Positions 41,054-50,354 of a stretch of DNA of 64,000 nt are shown here, one piece after another. Source of the stretch: Burkholderiales bacterium (GTDB lineage: Bacteria > Pseudomonadota > Gammaproteobacteria > Burkholderiales > SG8-41). The stretch lies in NCBI GenBank assembly GCA_030684405.1, contig JAUXYA010000029.1, positions 83,147 to 147,146 on the forward strand, given 5' to 3'. A model generated the notes under the pieces. It was given only the letters and a program-made list of their open reading frames with translations, was not told where the DNA came from and did no database searches. The translations under genes were made by a program, and so were the position numbers. Within the stretch, counting starts at the first letter, position 1. Each line of letters begins with the position of its first letter.

Positions 41054-42412
41054 TCACTGGATCCGGTAGCCGCGATCGCGGAACAGCCTGAGGCAGGCCG
41101 CGCCGGCATCTGCATCGTAGCGGCTGCCGTTGTTTGACTCGATTTCCTCCAGCGCCACTTCGATGCCCAGTCCCGCCCGGTAGGGCCGGTCGGAGGACAT
41201 GGATTCGACGACGTCGGCGACAGCGAGGACGCTGGCCAGCGGCAGGATTTCCCCGTTTTGAAGACCGCGCGGATAGCCATCGCCGTCGAGGCGTTCGTGG
41301 TGCTGCAGCACGACCTCAGCCACCGGGGTGCGGAAATCGATATGTTTGACGATGTCGTAGCCGAGCTGCGGGTGGGTCTTGATCAGGTCGAATTCAGGTT
41401 TCGAGAGTTTGGCCGCCTTGGTAAGTATTTCCACGGGCACGCCGATCTTGCCGATGTCGTGGACGATGCCGCCCTTGCGCAGCGTGTCAATTTCGCTGGT
41501 GCCGAGGCCGAGTTCAGATCCAATGGCGGCGGCCAGTTCGCCGACGCGACTGGAGTGGCCTGCGGTGTAGGGGTCGCGGATTTCACACAAGGTTGATACC
41601 GCGTTCAGCGAATCCTGCAGCATGCGCTGCAGGTGGCCGAGGTGGTCGGCGGCCTGTGTTTTGGCTTGCCAGGACTCGGTGATATCGATCACCACGCCCA
41701 TCATCACCGGCTCGACGTCGCTGCCGGCCCGCGTGTTGTGGATGTCGACGATGATTTCGCGCCCGTCCTTGCGCAGGCCGGCGAAAACGCTGCGGCCGAC
41801 GCTGGCCTCGCTGGTCAGCCGTTCGCGGATCGCCGCCACCGCCTTTGCGCGTTCGCGCGGCGCAGTGAGGTCGAGGATGTTGACGCCGATGATTTCGTCG
41901 GCGTTGTAGCCGAACATTTCCATCAGGCTCGGGTTGGCGTAGACAATTTTCATGTCCTGAACGATGTAGATGCCGACCATTGAGTGTTCGACCATGCTGC
42001 GGTACATCGACTCGGCCTTGTTCAGGCTGGCGAGGGCCCGAACCTGCTCGCTGGCGTCGATGGCGAGCACGATCTCCGCGTGCCGATCTTTAAAGCTGAT
42101 CCTGCGCGCGGTGATGTCCATGTGCAGCATTTCCCCGCTTTTTGCGCGGTGTAGCCAGCGCCCGGCGCGGTCGACGCTGACACCCTGGCGGGTGATGTGC
42201 GATTTGAAGCGCTCGATTTCTTCTTCGGGACAGATGTCGAGCACGGTCATTACCAGCAGTTCGTCATGGCTGTAGCCGTACTTCTGTTCCATCGCCGCGT
42301 TCACCGAGAGAAAGCGCAGCGTCTCAAGGTCAAAGATCCACATGGGATGGGCGTTGCCCTCGAACAGCTCGAGGAACACTTGGTCGCCAGCTTGTATGTC
42401 GATTCGTGCCAT
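41054..42412 (-). CDS. PAS-PAS-HD-GYP signalling protein (c-di-GMP phosphodiesterase)
   Basis: ATG 42412 gives 452 residues. PAS1 (about 10-110) and PAS2 (about 135-250) read as sensory domains (FEGNAHPMWIFDLETLRFLSVNAAM; MVEHSMVGIYIVQDMKIVYANPSLMEMFGY). The HD-GYP domain (about 270-440) has GGIVHDIGKIGVP, the HHERLDGDGYPRGLQNGEI GYP motif and VADVVESMSSDRPYR. All catalytic residues of an active phosphodiesterase appear intact. No membrane helices, so cytosolic. It would lower c-di-GMP in response to a PAS-sensed cue. Monocistronic. Confidence 0.94.
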   Translation of the reverse strand: MARIDIQAGDQVFLELFEGNAHPMWIFDLETLRFLSVNAAMEQKYGYSHDELLVMTVLDICPEEEIERFKSHITRQGVSVDRAGRWLHRAKSGEMLHMDITARRISFKDRHAEIVLAIDASEQVRALASLNKAESMYRSMVEHSMVGIYIVQDMKIVYANPSLMEMFGYNADEIIGVNILDLTAPRERAKAVAAIRERLTSEASVGRSVFAGLRKDGREIIVDIHNTRAGSDVEPVMMGVVIDITESWQAKTQAADHLGHLQRMLQDSLNAVSTLCEIRDPYTAGHSSRVGELAAAIGSELGLGTSEIDTLRKGGIVHDIGKIGVPVEILTKAAKLSKPEFDLIKTHPQLGYDIVKHIDFRTPVAEVVLQHHERLDGDGYPRGLQNGEILPLASVLAVADVVESMSSDRPYRAGLGIEVALEEIESNNGSRYDADAGAACLRLFRDRGYRIQ

Positions 42413-42698
42413 GGTTCGCTCCACTGGAACCGGGCATCCACCGCATTGCACGATGGACTATTAAAAGCGAAGAGCATACGACGCATGCGTCGTGGCCGAC
42501 AATGCTTTTTTCCCGCAACGCGGCATCATTCGTGCACAAAATGCGCAAACGTTCATCAACGTTCGATGGTGTGCTGATAAACGCTGCCGAGAAAACCCGT
42601 TTGGTGCCGCCTGGGACGATATAGATCGCGATGCCGAAGCGGATATCAGTCCGCGTTTTATCCGGCGTTCAGCGGAATGGCTTGCGGCTGTCCGGCTT

Positions 42699-43667
42699 TC
42701 AGCGCTGCGGCAGCGGATTGACCTCGTCGAGCCCCACGCCTTCGAGCGCGCCGAAGAGTTCGGCAATGGTTGCACGGTCGCTGTGGCGCAACGGCGGCTT
42801 GAGGATGGCGCGGATGTTGGGTTCGACGTGGCCGGGATTGCCGGTGCCGAAGAGCACGACGTTGGCCCCCGGCTCGTGCCGCGCGTAGCGGTAGGCGGCT
42901 TCGATGATGCTGTCCGCGCCGTCTTCACCGAGGAGGAAATCCAGCGCATTGTCTTTCTGTGCAAGCGCCGCCGGCAGGCGACCCTCGGCGACCAGTGCGG
43001 CGATGTCCTGGCGCAGCCGACCCGGCGTGCTGAAAATCGCGCGCACCGCGAACATGATCAGCGTGCCGATATTGCGCTCCCGCGTGCCCGGCAATACGAG
43101 CCGCCGCGCGTTCTGATTGAGCATGTGGAAGGCAATCATCATCACGTCCCAGCAGTCATCGCCGAGCGCTCGAACCATCGATTCGTGGCGCGGGTCGCGT
43201 CCGGCGAATTCCGTGATGCCGAGGAAGCGGAACTTGCCTTTCTCCTTTTCGCGCAGCAGCGGCGGGATGATTTCCGTCATCACGCGGTCGTATTCGTGCG
43301 GCTGCACGGTGTGCATGCAGAAGACGTCGACGTGATCGGTGCCGAGCGTGCGCAGCGAGCGGTCGAGTCCGGCGAGGATGTCGGCGACCGGAATGATCGC
43401 GCCGTCGCGTGAGGAGACCTTGTGTTTGGTGGAGATTACTAGCGACTCACGCGCGCGGCCGCGGATTGCTGCGCCGACTGCAGCTTCGGTGCCGTAGTAA
43501 GAAGCGGTGTCGATGAAATTGACGCCAAGGTCGAGCGCGCGGCGGACGATGCCGGCGGCGTGTGCGTCATCATGGCCTGCGGCCAGTCCGAGTTTGCTGC
43601 TGCCGCCGCAGCCGATGCCGGCGACGCTGACTCTGAGACCGGTGCGGCCGAGGGTTGTGTATTCCAT
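42699..43667 (-). CDS. Aldo/keto reductase
   Basis: The 322-residue TIM-barrel enzyme has the AKR tetrad: Asp and Tyr in NFIDTASYYGTE, Lys in VISTKHKV and His in VFCMHTVQPHEY. RFLGITEFAG leads the barrel's fifth strand. C-terminal NVVLFGTGNPGHVEPNIRAI is the NADP-binding region. It reduces aldehydes or oxidises alcohols with NADP(H). The gene starts just 3 bases from an AT-rich element and the heptamer tandem array, which lie upstream of its promoter region. Confidence 0.92.
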   Translation of the reverse strand: MEYTTLGRTGLRVSVAGIGCGGSSKLGLAAGHDDAHAAGIVRRALDLGVNFIDTASYYGTEAAVGAAIRGRARESLVISTKHKVSSRDGAIIPVADILAGLDRSLRTLGTDHVDVFCMHTVQPHEYDRVMTEIIPPLLREKEKGKFRFLGITEFAGRDPRHESMVRALGDDCWDVMMIAFHMLNQNARRLVLPGTRERNIGTLIMFAVRAIFSTPGRLRQDIAALVAEGRLPAALAQKDNALDFLLGEDGADSIIEAAYRYARHEPGANVVLFGTGNPGHVEPNIRAILKPPLRHSDRATIAELFGALEGVGLDEVNPLPQR

Positions 43668-43670
43668 GGA

Positions 43671-43704
43671 ATTACAAATATTTCAATATAATCAAGTAGT
43701 TAGT
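43671..43704 (+). repeat. AT-rich dispersed element, copy 5
   Basis: ATTACAAATATTTCAATATA then ATCAAGTAGTTAGT, a copy of the element with small changes, directly upstream of the aldo/keto reductase and running into the heptamer array. Confidence 0.6.
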
Positions 43705-43750
43705 GAGGAGTGAGGAGTGAGGAGTGAGGAGTGAGGAGTGAGGAGTGAGC
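43702..43750 (+). repeat. Heptanucleotide tandem repeat (AGTGAGG)n
   Basis: Six perfect copies of AGTGAGG and a seventh ending AGTGAGC occupy 49 bases between two minus-strand genes. The unit length (7) and perfect copies suggest slippage-prone length variation. It is intergenic: upstream of the aldo/keto reductase and downstream of the gene at 43774. Confidence 0.95.
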
Positions 43751-43773
43751 GGGATGGCGGACGCGGTCCGTAC

Positions 43774-44451
43774 TTATAGTGCGGGGCACAGCCTTACACC
43801 TATAGCCGGTGAGTACGGGGCATGTTGCAGTTGCGGCACTACGCGGCCCATCCAGGTCTGCGGATCGTTGCGTTGGGCTTCGTGCGGGCCGAAGTGCTGC
43901 TCACGTGCTTCGAGCGAGATGAACTCGTGGAGGATCGCGTGTTTGTAAGCGCCGACAGTGGCGAGCATTTTGCGCGCACCGACGCAGCCGGGCAGTGTTT
44001 TCAACAGCGGAAAACGTTCCTGGGCGTACCAGCCGCCAAGATCGTCCTCGACTGCCGGTGAGGGCGCGTTGTAATGGCCGATCTGGATCACTGCAGCTGC
44101 GGTATGCCGTGAGTCGCGGGTGTGTGTCTCGGGGCCGTCGACGCGCGCTTCTTCGGCGAGGATCGCGGCTGCGGCATTCATGCGCATGCCAATAAATCGT
44201 TTTGTCTCGGCGCCCTGTTTTTTCGCGAGTTGTCCCGGACTTGGGTTGAGGAAGGTCTGCGTGGTCTCACCACCGAACAGCGCGAGGTAGCCAGTACCAC
44301 GGCCGCCATGGCCCAGCGCGTAATGCGCGGCCCAGCAGTAACCGGGGCGTGATAGTTTTTCGGGGATGTGGACCCGGTGAAACCAGTCGAGGTAGGTATC
44401 CCTGTTGTCGGGTGCGATGTCATACCAGATTGCCCAGATGCTACGGTCCAT
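43774..44451 (-). CDS. Protein of unknown function, possible dimeric ferredoxin-like fold
   Basis: A 225-residue soluble protein (MDRSIWAIWYDIAPDNRDTYLDWFHRVHIPEKLSRPGYCWAAHY) whose two halves (about 1-105, 115-220) both look like small alpha/beta domains with similar layout (WYDI...DWFHRVHIPEKL and IQIGHY...GWYAQERFPLLKTLPG). This suggests a duplicated dimeric alpha/beta-barrel (DABB) as in EthD-like or stress proteins of catabolic clusters. Divergent from the amidohydrolase gene. No active-site call is possible. Confidence 0.78.
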   Translation of the reverse strand: MDRSIWAIWYDIAPDNRDTYLDWFHRVHIPEKLSRPGYCWAAHYALGHGGRGTGYLALFGGETTQTFLNPSPGQLAKKQGAETKRFIGMRMNAAAAILAEEARVDGPETHTRDSRHTAAAVIQIGHYNAPSPAVEDDLGGWYAQERFPLLKTLPGCVGARKMLATVGAYKHAILHEFISLEAREQHFGPHEAQRNDPQTWMGRVVPQLQHAPYSPAIGVRLCPAL

Positions 44452-44618
44452 GGATGTTCCTCCTCTGAAGCGATTGTATGTCAGAGCGGTGCAGATTCAG
44501 CCCGGCGATCATGGTATGGACGTGGAGGCGCTGGTATTCTGCGGAACCATTGCAGGCTTGCCGCTGGGCAGTCTGCGGGGAAAACCAATAACAATGGAAA
44601 ATCGATTGGAGGAGTTTC

Positions 44619-45692
44619 ATGCATAGCCAGCATACGGACCACACGCGGCATTGCTGCGGCGATGACATCCTGTTCACCGGTTGCAGTATGACCAATACGG
44701 CGGCAGTAAAGCCCGCGGGCGGACGCCGCCGCCAGGTGCTGATTGGCGGCAAACGGGTGAAGACCATCGACGTACATGCGCACTGCGTGGTGACCCGGGC
44801 GATGGATCTGCTGGGTCTGAAGCTGGAGGACCAGCGCGGGCCGGCGGTCGACCAGGTCGGTGCGCGGCGCATCGCCGAGATGGACGAGCAGGGCATCGAC
44901 ATGGAGGCGCTGTCGATCAATCCGCAGTGGTACCGCGCGCCGCGCGACCTTGCCGCGGAGGTGATCCGCATCCAGAACGAGCGGTTGGCGGAGTGGTGCG
45001 GCGAGTATCCTGACCGTTTCGTCGCCTTTGCTTCGGTGGCCTTGCAGCATCCCGACCTCGCGGTGGAGCAACTGGTGCACGGCGTGAAAAAACTCGGGCT
45101 GCGCGGCGCGGCGGTCGGCGCCAGCGTCGCCGGGAAGGAATTCTCGGATCCGATGTTCCATCCCTTCTGGGCCAAGGCCGAGGAACTGGGGGTACTGATC
45201 TTCATCCACCCGCAGAGCACGCCGGAACTGAACGGGCGCTTCAAGGGCAACGGCTGGCTCTCGAACACCATCGGCAATCCGCTAGACACCACGATCGCGC
45301 TGTCACACCTGATTTTCGAGGGAACGCTGGACCGTTTTCCCGGTCTCAAAATCTGTTCAGCGCACGGCGGCGGCTACCTGCCGTCCTATGCCGCGCGCTC
45401 GGACCAGAGCCTGCGCGTGGCGCCGGAGATGGACACCGGCGTGAAGCTGAAGAAAAAACCGACGGAATACCTGCGCGACATGTATTACGACACCCTGGTG
45501 TTCACCGACGAGGCGCTGCGCCATCTCGCGGCGGAGGTCGGCTCCGACCGACTGGTGATCGGCACCGACCACCCGATTCCATGGCAGAGTGATTCGGTGA
45601 ACCACATTCTCAATGCGCCGGGCTTCAGCGATGCCGAGCGCCGGGCGATGCTCGGCGAAACGGCAGCGAAGCTGCTCGGGATTCCGCTTTGA
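44619..45692 (+). CDS. Amidohydrolase-2 family (ACMSD-like) metal hydrolase/decarboxylase
   Basis: ATG 44619 with GGAGGAG upstream gives 357 residues. Metal ligands: IDVHAH (HxH), LIFIHPQSTPE (His), HLIFEGTLDRFPGLKICSAHGGG (His), and GTDHPIPW (Asp). The set and length match ACMSD/gamma-resorcylate-decarboxylase-like enzymes that decarboxylate or hydrolyse aromatic-ring products. The first 35 residues are Cys/His-rich and poorly conserved-looking; a start at Met24 (MTNTAAVKPAGG) is possible. It leads a run with the dienelactone hydrolase and a Bug protein. Confidence 0.92.
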   Translation: MHSQHTDHTRHCCGDDILFTGCSMTNTAAVKPAGGRRRQVLIGGKRVKTIDVHAHCVVTRAMDLLGLKLEDQRGPAVDQVGARRIAEMDEQGIDMEALSINPQWYRAPRDLAAEVIRIQNERLAEWCGEYPDRFVAFASVALQHPDLAVEQLVHGVKKLGLRGAAVGASVAGKEFSDPMFHPFWAKAEELGVLIFIHPQSTPELNGRFKGNGWLSNTIGNPLDTTIALSHLIFEGTLDRFPGLKICSAHGGGYLPSYAARSDQSLRVAPEMDTGVKLKKKPTEYLRDMYYDTLVFTDEALRHLAAEVGSDRLVIGTDHPIPWQSDSVNHILNAPGFSDAERRAMLGETAAKLLGIPL

Positions 45693-45717
45693 TTGTTGTC
45701 AGACTGGAGGTGCGACG

Positions 45718-46605
45718 ATGGAACGCAAAAAAGCAAGTGATTATCCGCCGGAAGTGATGAAGCTGTTTGACGGATATGTGCATGGCGCGCTGAGCCGTCG
45801 CGACTTCCTCGACCGTGCAGCGAAGTACGCGGTGGGCGCATTCACTGCGACGGCTATGCTGGAAAGCCTGAAGCCGAATTTCGCCTGGGCGCAGCAGGTG
45901 GCGAAGGACGATCCGCGCATCCGCACCCAGTACCTCGAATACGACTCGCCGCAGGGCCATGGCCGCATCCGTGGTTATTACGCCGCACCGGCGATCGCGA
46001 AGGGCAAGCTGCCGGCAGTGCTGGTGATTCATGAGAACCGCGGCCTCAATCCCTATATCGAGGATGTCGTAAGGCGGCTGGCGACGGCGAATTTTGTGGC
46101 ATTCGGGCCGGATGCACTGAGTCCGGTCGGCGGTTATCCCGGTGACGAGGACAAGGGGCGCGCGCTGTTCGCGGCGCAGGACGCGAAGAAGCGCGAGGAG
46201 GATCTCTACCAGGGCGCGCAGTTCCTCAAGCAGCGGCCGGAAGCGGGCAAGATCGGCGTGGTCGGCTTTTGTTTCGGAGGCTATATCAGCAACCTGCTTG
46301 CGACACGTATGCCCGATCTGGCCGCGGCAGTGCCGTACTACGGCCGCCAGGTCCCGTCCTCGGAGGTGCCGAAGATCAAGGCGCCGCTGTTGCTGCATTT
46401 CGCCAGCGACGACGAGAACGTCAACAAGGGCTGGCCGGCCTACGAGGAAGCGCTGAAGGCGAACAAGGTGCGTTATACGGCGCACGTTTATCCGAACACC
46501 CTGCATGGCTTCCACAACGACACCACGCCGCGCTACGACGAGGCGGCGGCGAAGCTGTCATGGCAGCGCACGTTGGAGTTCTTCAACCGGGAATTGCGCG
46601 GCTAG
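45718..46605 (+). CDS. Tat-exported dienelactone hydrolase family protein
   Basis: ATG 45718 (with CTGGAGG upstream) gives 295 residues; the ORF track's earlier start is a shadow. Residues 24-60 look like a twin-arginine signal (LSRRDFLDRAAKYAVGAF...FAWAQQ), so export to the periplasm is likely. The alpha/beta hydrolase core shows VIHENRGLNPYIEDVVRRL, the Cys nucleophile in VVGFCFGGYISN, Asp in FASDDENVN and His in NTLHGFHND, as in dienelactone hydrolases of the YghX type. It follows the amidohydrolase by 25 bases; likely the same operon. Substrate unproven. Confidence 0.9.
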   Translation: MERKKASDYPPEVMKLFDGYVHGALSRRDFLDRAAKYAVGAFTATAMLESLKPNFAWAQQVAKDDPRIRTQYLEYDSPQGHGRIRGYYAAPAIAKGKLPAVLVIHENRGLNPYIEDVVRRLATANFVAFGPDALSPVGGYPGDEDKGRALFAAQDAKKREEDLYQGAQFLKQRPEAGKIGVVGFCFGGYISNLLATRMPDLAAAVPYYGRQVPSSEVPKIKAPLLLHFASDDENVNKGWPAYEEALKANKVRYTAHVYPNTLHGFHNDTTPRYDEAAAKLSWQRTLEFFNRELRG

Positions 46606-46639
46606 GGTGCGGCCGCGGCGTACGGTGGCGGTGCCGGCC

Positions 46640-47629
46640 ATGAGCCTGCTGCGATTGCGCGGTCTGTTCTGCGCCGCGCTGCTCTGCGCCGCAGGCAGCG
46701 GCATCGCACAGCCTTTGCTGGAACCGGCGGAGTATCCGCAACGGCCGATACGCCTGATCGTCGCCGATTCTCCGGGCTCGGCGGACGAGTTTTTCGCGCG
46801 CTCGGTGGGTGAAAGGCTGGAGCAGCGCTACCGCCATCGCGTGATGGTCGATACCCGTTCCGGCGCCGGCGGTCTGATCGGCAACACGCTGGTGTCGCGC
46901 GCCAGTGCTGATGGCTACACGCTGGGCATGGTCGGTGTGACTCGTCTGATCACTGCACTGCTGCGCGAGCAGCCGCCGTATCGCGCGCTGGCCGATGTCA
47001 CCGGCGTGGCGCATGTTGCCTCGATCACCAACGTGCTGGTGGTTGCGCCGAACCTGCACGCGCGCACGGCGCAGGACTTCGTGCGCCATGCCCGCGCCAA
47101 TCCCGGCGACCTCAATTACGCCTCGCAGGGGATAGGCTCGGCTTCGCACCTTGCCGGCGAAATATTTTCACGCGCGCTGGGGATCGATGCGGTGCATGTG
47201 CCCTACCGCAAGGTGATCAACACTTTTGCCGAAATGGGTTTGGGGCGGGTGCATTACGCGGTGCTGACGCTGCCGACCGTGCTGCCTGCGCTGCGCAAGG
47301 ATCGGCTGCGCCCGCTGGCGGTGATGACGACCCTGCGCAGCAGCGTTTTGCCGGAGGTGCCCTCGATCCACGAACTCGGCCTGCCGGATGCGCAGTTCGA
47401 CAGCTGGTCGGGTGTGGTTGCGCCGGTCGGCACGCCGCGGCGCATCGTCGAGCAGTTGCATGGCGACATCGTGGTGGCGCTGCGCCATGCGCCGCTGCGC
47501 AAGCGGTTCCTGCACCAGGGCGCGGAGTCGATGCCGGAGGGCACTCCGGACGGCTTCATGCGGCTGATGCAGGAGGAATATCTGCGTTTCGAGGAAATGA
47601 TCCGCGGCCGCAACATCCGGCCGGAGTAA
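46640..47629 (+). CDS. Bug/TctC-family periplasmic binding protein (5 of 8)
   Basis: ATG 46640 gives 329 residues (the ORF track adds 45 untypical Arg-rich residues). Signal peptide LRGLFCAALLCAAGSGIAQ precedes EPAEYPQRPIRLIVADSPGSADEFFARSV; the usual PGG loop reads PGSADE, so the binding pocket differs from its relatives. VDTRSGAGGLIGN and HVPYRKVINTFAEMGLGRVHYAV follow, the hinge lacking KG. It lies 34 bases after the dienelactone hydrolase, same operon. No TctAB subunit nearby. Confidence 0.88.
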   Translation: MSLLRLRGLFCAALLCAAGSGIAQPLLEPAEYPQRPIRLIVADSPGSADEFFARSVGERLEQRYRHRVMVDTRSGAGGLIGNTLVSRASADGYTLGMVGVTRLITALLREQPPYRALADVTGVAHVASITNVLVVAPNLHARTAQDFVRHARANPGDLNYASQGIGSASHLAGEIFSRALGIDAVHVPYRKVINTFAEMGLGRVHYAVLTLPTVLPALRKDRLRPLAVMTTLRSSVLPEVPSIHELGLPDAQFDSWSGVVAPVGTPRRIVEQLHGDIVVALRHAPLRKRFLHQGAESMPEGTPDGFMRLMQEEYLRFEEMIRGRNIRPE

Positions 47630-47653
47630 AGGTTCGGAACGGATCAGCCCGGG

Positions 47654-49231
47654 CTACCCGCGTGCGGATGCTGCCCCCGCGCGCGTCCCGGTCCGTGCCA
47701 TGATCCACGCGGGAATGATGGCGAGCACATAGACAATGGCCACCACGAGGAAACTGTCGCGGAAACCCATCGTGTATGCCTGGGCGTGGATCACCTTGCC
47801 AAGAAAGTGCAGTGCACCCGGGCCCTGAAGGTCTTCGGGCACTCCGGCACGCGCGAGCAGAGCTTCCATGGTCCGCAATAACTCAAGGGTGGTGGAGTTT
47901 GCGGCGGTCTGCATCGCGGTCAGCGTATCGCTGTGGAAAAATGTCCTGCGGTCGAGCAATACGGACAGCAGGTTGACACCAAATGCACCGCCCAGCTGGC
48001 GCACGAAATTGATCATTCCCGCGCCCTGGCTGAGCTGATCCGGCGTCAATGCCCGCATGGCCGTGAGATTCAGGGCTGGCTTGATGAGTGAGATGCCGAT
48101 GCGCGAGAGCACTACGGCAAAGGCGATGGTCCAGAAGGGCATGTTGGTATCGACGCCGGCAAGCCAGAAGGCCGAAACCGCGAAGAACAGCAGTCCGGTA
48201 ATGACCAGTAATGTCGGCGAGATGCGGTCGCTCATGTAACCGCCGATGGGCATCAACACCCCCATGATCAGCCCGGCCGGCATCAGCAGCATTCCGGCCG
48301 CGAGCGGCGTTGCGTGCTGTACGGTTTGTACGAACAGCGGAACGAGGTAGGTCGAGCCGAATATTCCCGCGCCATAAATGACGCCCACGGCCGAAGCGGC
48401 TGCAAAGCGGGGGTTGGCGAACACGCGCAGGTTGACCAGCGGCGCATCGACCCGCAGGGACCATACGATGAAAATGCAGCCGGCAGTGACGGCAATTGCG
48501 AACAGCGACAGCACATAGTCGGAGTTCCAGCCTTCGCGTTGTCCGTTGGACAAGGCGGTCAGTACGGTTGCGATGGCTACCGACAACATCACGAAACCCG
48601 GCCAGTCAAAACGCACTCGTGCGTTGTCCTCCTCGCGTCCGGGCAGGAACAGGCTGCCGATGATGATGGCAAGCATGCTGACAGCCATAGGCGCGAAAAA
48701 AATGAATCGCCAGTTGAAAAGGTCAATCAGTACGCCGCCCAGTGCCGGCCCGATGGCGGGGCCAAGGATGACGCTCATGCCGAAGAGCCCCATCGCGGTC
48801 CCGCGCTGGTTCGGGGGAAAAACCCTGAACAGGGTATACATTGCCAGCGGCTGCAATATGCCGGCAATGGCGCCCTGAACGATGCGCGAGAAGATCAATA
48901 CGTTCTCGTTGGGGGCAAGTCCGGCGAGCAGCAGCGCGGCGATGAACACGGCGAGTGAGCCGATGAACACCTTGCGCTGGCCGAAATTGCCCATCAGCCA
49001 GGCATTGAGCAGCATGCCGACTGTCATTGCCGCAAGAGTGCCGGTGGACAGCCACTGCGCGCGGTCCTGGCCGATGCCGAATGCGCCCATGATGTCGGGG
49101 ATGGCGACGTTGACGCTGGTGGTAGTGAGCACTGCCGAGATCGTGCCCAGCATTACCGTGACTGTCGCGAGCCAGCGGTAACCCGGCCCGTAACGCGCGA
49201 ACAGTTCTTCAGTTGTTGCGGCGGGCCGCAA
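47654..49231 (-). CDS. EmrB/DHA2-type MFS drug exporter
   Basis: A 525-residue transporter with 14 hydrophobic segments, typical of the DHA2 family. Marks are TTSVNVAIPDIMGAFGIGQDRAQWLSTGTLAAMTVGMLL (TM1-2), the DHA motif-A-like GNFGQRKVF, and the motif-C-like LGPAIGPALGGVLID. It pumps hydrophobic drugs with protons and works with a membrane-fusion protein. The ATG overlaps the HlyD gene's end by 23 bases in the order fusion protein then pump. Confidence 0.93.
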   Translation of the reverse strand: MRPAATTEELFARYGPGYRWLATVTVMLGTISAVLTTTSVNVAIPDIMGAFGIGQDRAQWLSTGTLAAMTVGMLLNAWLMGNFGQRKVFIGSLAVFIAALLLAGLAPNENVLIFSRIVQGAIAGILQPLAMYTLFRVFPPNQRGTAMGLFGMSVILGPAIGPALGGVLIDLFNWRFIFFAPMAVSMLAIIIGSLFLPGREEDNARVRFDWPGFVMLSVAIATVLTALSNGQREGWNSDYVLSLFAIAVTAGCIFIVWSLRVDAPLVNLRVFANPRFAAASAVGVIYGAGIFGSTYLVPLFVQTVQHATPLAAGMLLMPAGLIMGVLMPIGGYMSDRISPTLLVITGLLFFAVSAFWLAGVDTNMPFWTIAFAVVLSRIGISLIKPALNLTAMRALTPDQLSQGAGMINFVRQLGGAFGVNLLSVLLDRRTFFHSDTLTAMQTAANSTTLELLRTMEALLARAGVPEDLQGPGALHFLGKVIHAQAYTMGFRDSFLVVAIVYVLAIIPAWIMARTGTRAGAASARG

Positions 49232-50354
49232 TCACCACCTCGACCATCATGCCCGGGCGCAGCACCGGATCCTTCTGCGCGAGCCGGATGCGCACGGGCA
49301 GGCGTTGCGTGATCTTGGTGAAGTTGCCGCTGGGGTTGGGATCGGGGAGCAGCGCGAATTTGCTGGTTGCCGCACGTCCGATGCGGAAGACTTCACCCTT
49401 GAAAGTGCGGCCGGGGTAGGCATCGACCCTGATTTGCGCCTCCATGCCGGGCTTCAGCCGCGCGATGTCGGTTTCCTTGACGTTGGCTTCGACCCAGATG
49501 GCTTCGGGATTGTGAAACATCAGGATGCGCTGTCCCGCCGAGACATGCTCGCCCTTGCGCACGAAGGTTCTGACCACCTGGCCGTCGTCCGGACTGGTGA
49601 TGACGCGGTCGGCAATGTCGATGTCACGGCGGCTGATTTCGGCGCGGATTTCATCGGCCTGGCGCGCAAGTGTCGTGTACTGGTGCTGCATGACCTGCAG
49701 CTCGCGCCGGCTGCCGTGTGCGGCGGCAACGGTACCGCGCACTGAAGCAATGTCTGCCACTGCCTTGCGGTGCTTTTCCTGCGCCGCCTGGTACGCGGTA
49801 CGCGACCGCTCCATGGCCTGCGGCGAAAGCCATTTCGCCGCAGCGAGTTCGCGGGCACGCTCGTAGTCATCCCGGGCCTGCCGTGCCTGCGCCTCAAGTG
49901 AGGCAGCCTCGGCTTCGGCTGCCTTCAGGCGATGGTTTTCGCTTTGGTATTTGCCCTGTGTTTCGAGATCGACCTGACCGCTGCGGGCGCGCACCCCCGC
50001 CATCTGGCCTTCAATAGATTGCAGGCGAGCGATCAGTGCGTCGCGTTGCAGTCGCGAGTCGCGGTCGTCGATGTGGAACAGAAGATCGCCTTTCTTGACG
50101 ATCTCGCCTTCGATGACGGGCAGTTCGGTGACCCAGCCCGATACGCGGCTCGACAACGTGATGATCTCGCCGTCGATCCTGGCGTCGTCAATATAGACGT
50201 GGGTCCAACGAAAATATGACCAGTGCACGATCCAGACCAGCAGGGCGAGAGCGGCAGCCGCCAGCAGCCACGATTTGGAACGCGCGAACATGCCCGTCCG
50301 GACTGGGCTGTTTCCGGCTCGCGGCTGTGCGTTGCTGAGTTCCTCGTTGGCCAT
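49209..50354 (-). CDS. EmrA/HlyD-type membrane-fusion protein
   Basis: The 381-residue adaptor has one N-terminal membrane helix (about 28-47), a barrel-lipoyl region (SGWVTELPVIEGEIVKKGDLLFHIDDRDSRLQ), a periplasmic coiled coil (about 110-200) and VITSPDDGQVVRTFVRKGEHVSAGQRILMFHN as the second lipoyl half. It would connect the EmrB-like pump to an outer-membrane channel, which is not in the window. No regulator is adjacent. Confidence 0.93.
   Translation of the reverse strand: MANEELSNAQPRAGNSPVRTGMFARSKSWLLAAAALALLVWIVHWSYFRWTHVYIDDARIDGEIITLSSRVSGWVTELPVIEGEIVKKGDLLFHIDDRDSRLQRDALIARLQSIEGQMAGVRARSGQVDLETQGKYQSENHRLKAAEAEAASLEAQARQARDDYERARELAAAKWLSPQAMERSRTAYQAAQEKHRKAVADIASVRGTVAAAHGSRRELQVMQHQYTTLARQADEIRAEISRRDIDIADRVITSPDDGQVVRTFVRKGEHVSAGQRILMFHNPEAIWVEANVKETDIARLKPGMEAQIRVDAYPGRTFKGEVFRIGRAATSKFALLPDPNPSGNFTKITQRLPVRIRLAQKDPVLRPGMMVEVVIAARRNN

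Noticed and set aside
46505-46640. Long N-terminal extension of the Bug gene at 46640
   Set aside because: The extension is Arg/Thr-rich and overlaps the hydrolase gene in another frame; the signal peptide begins after 46640.
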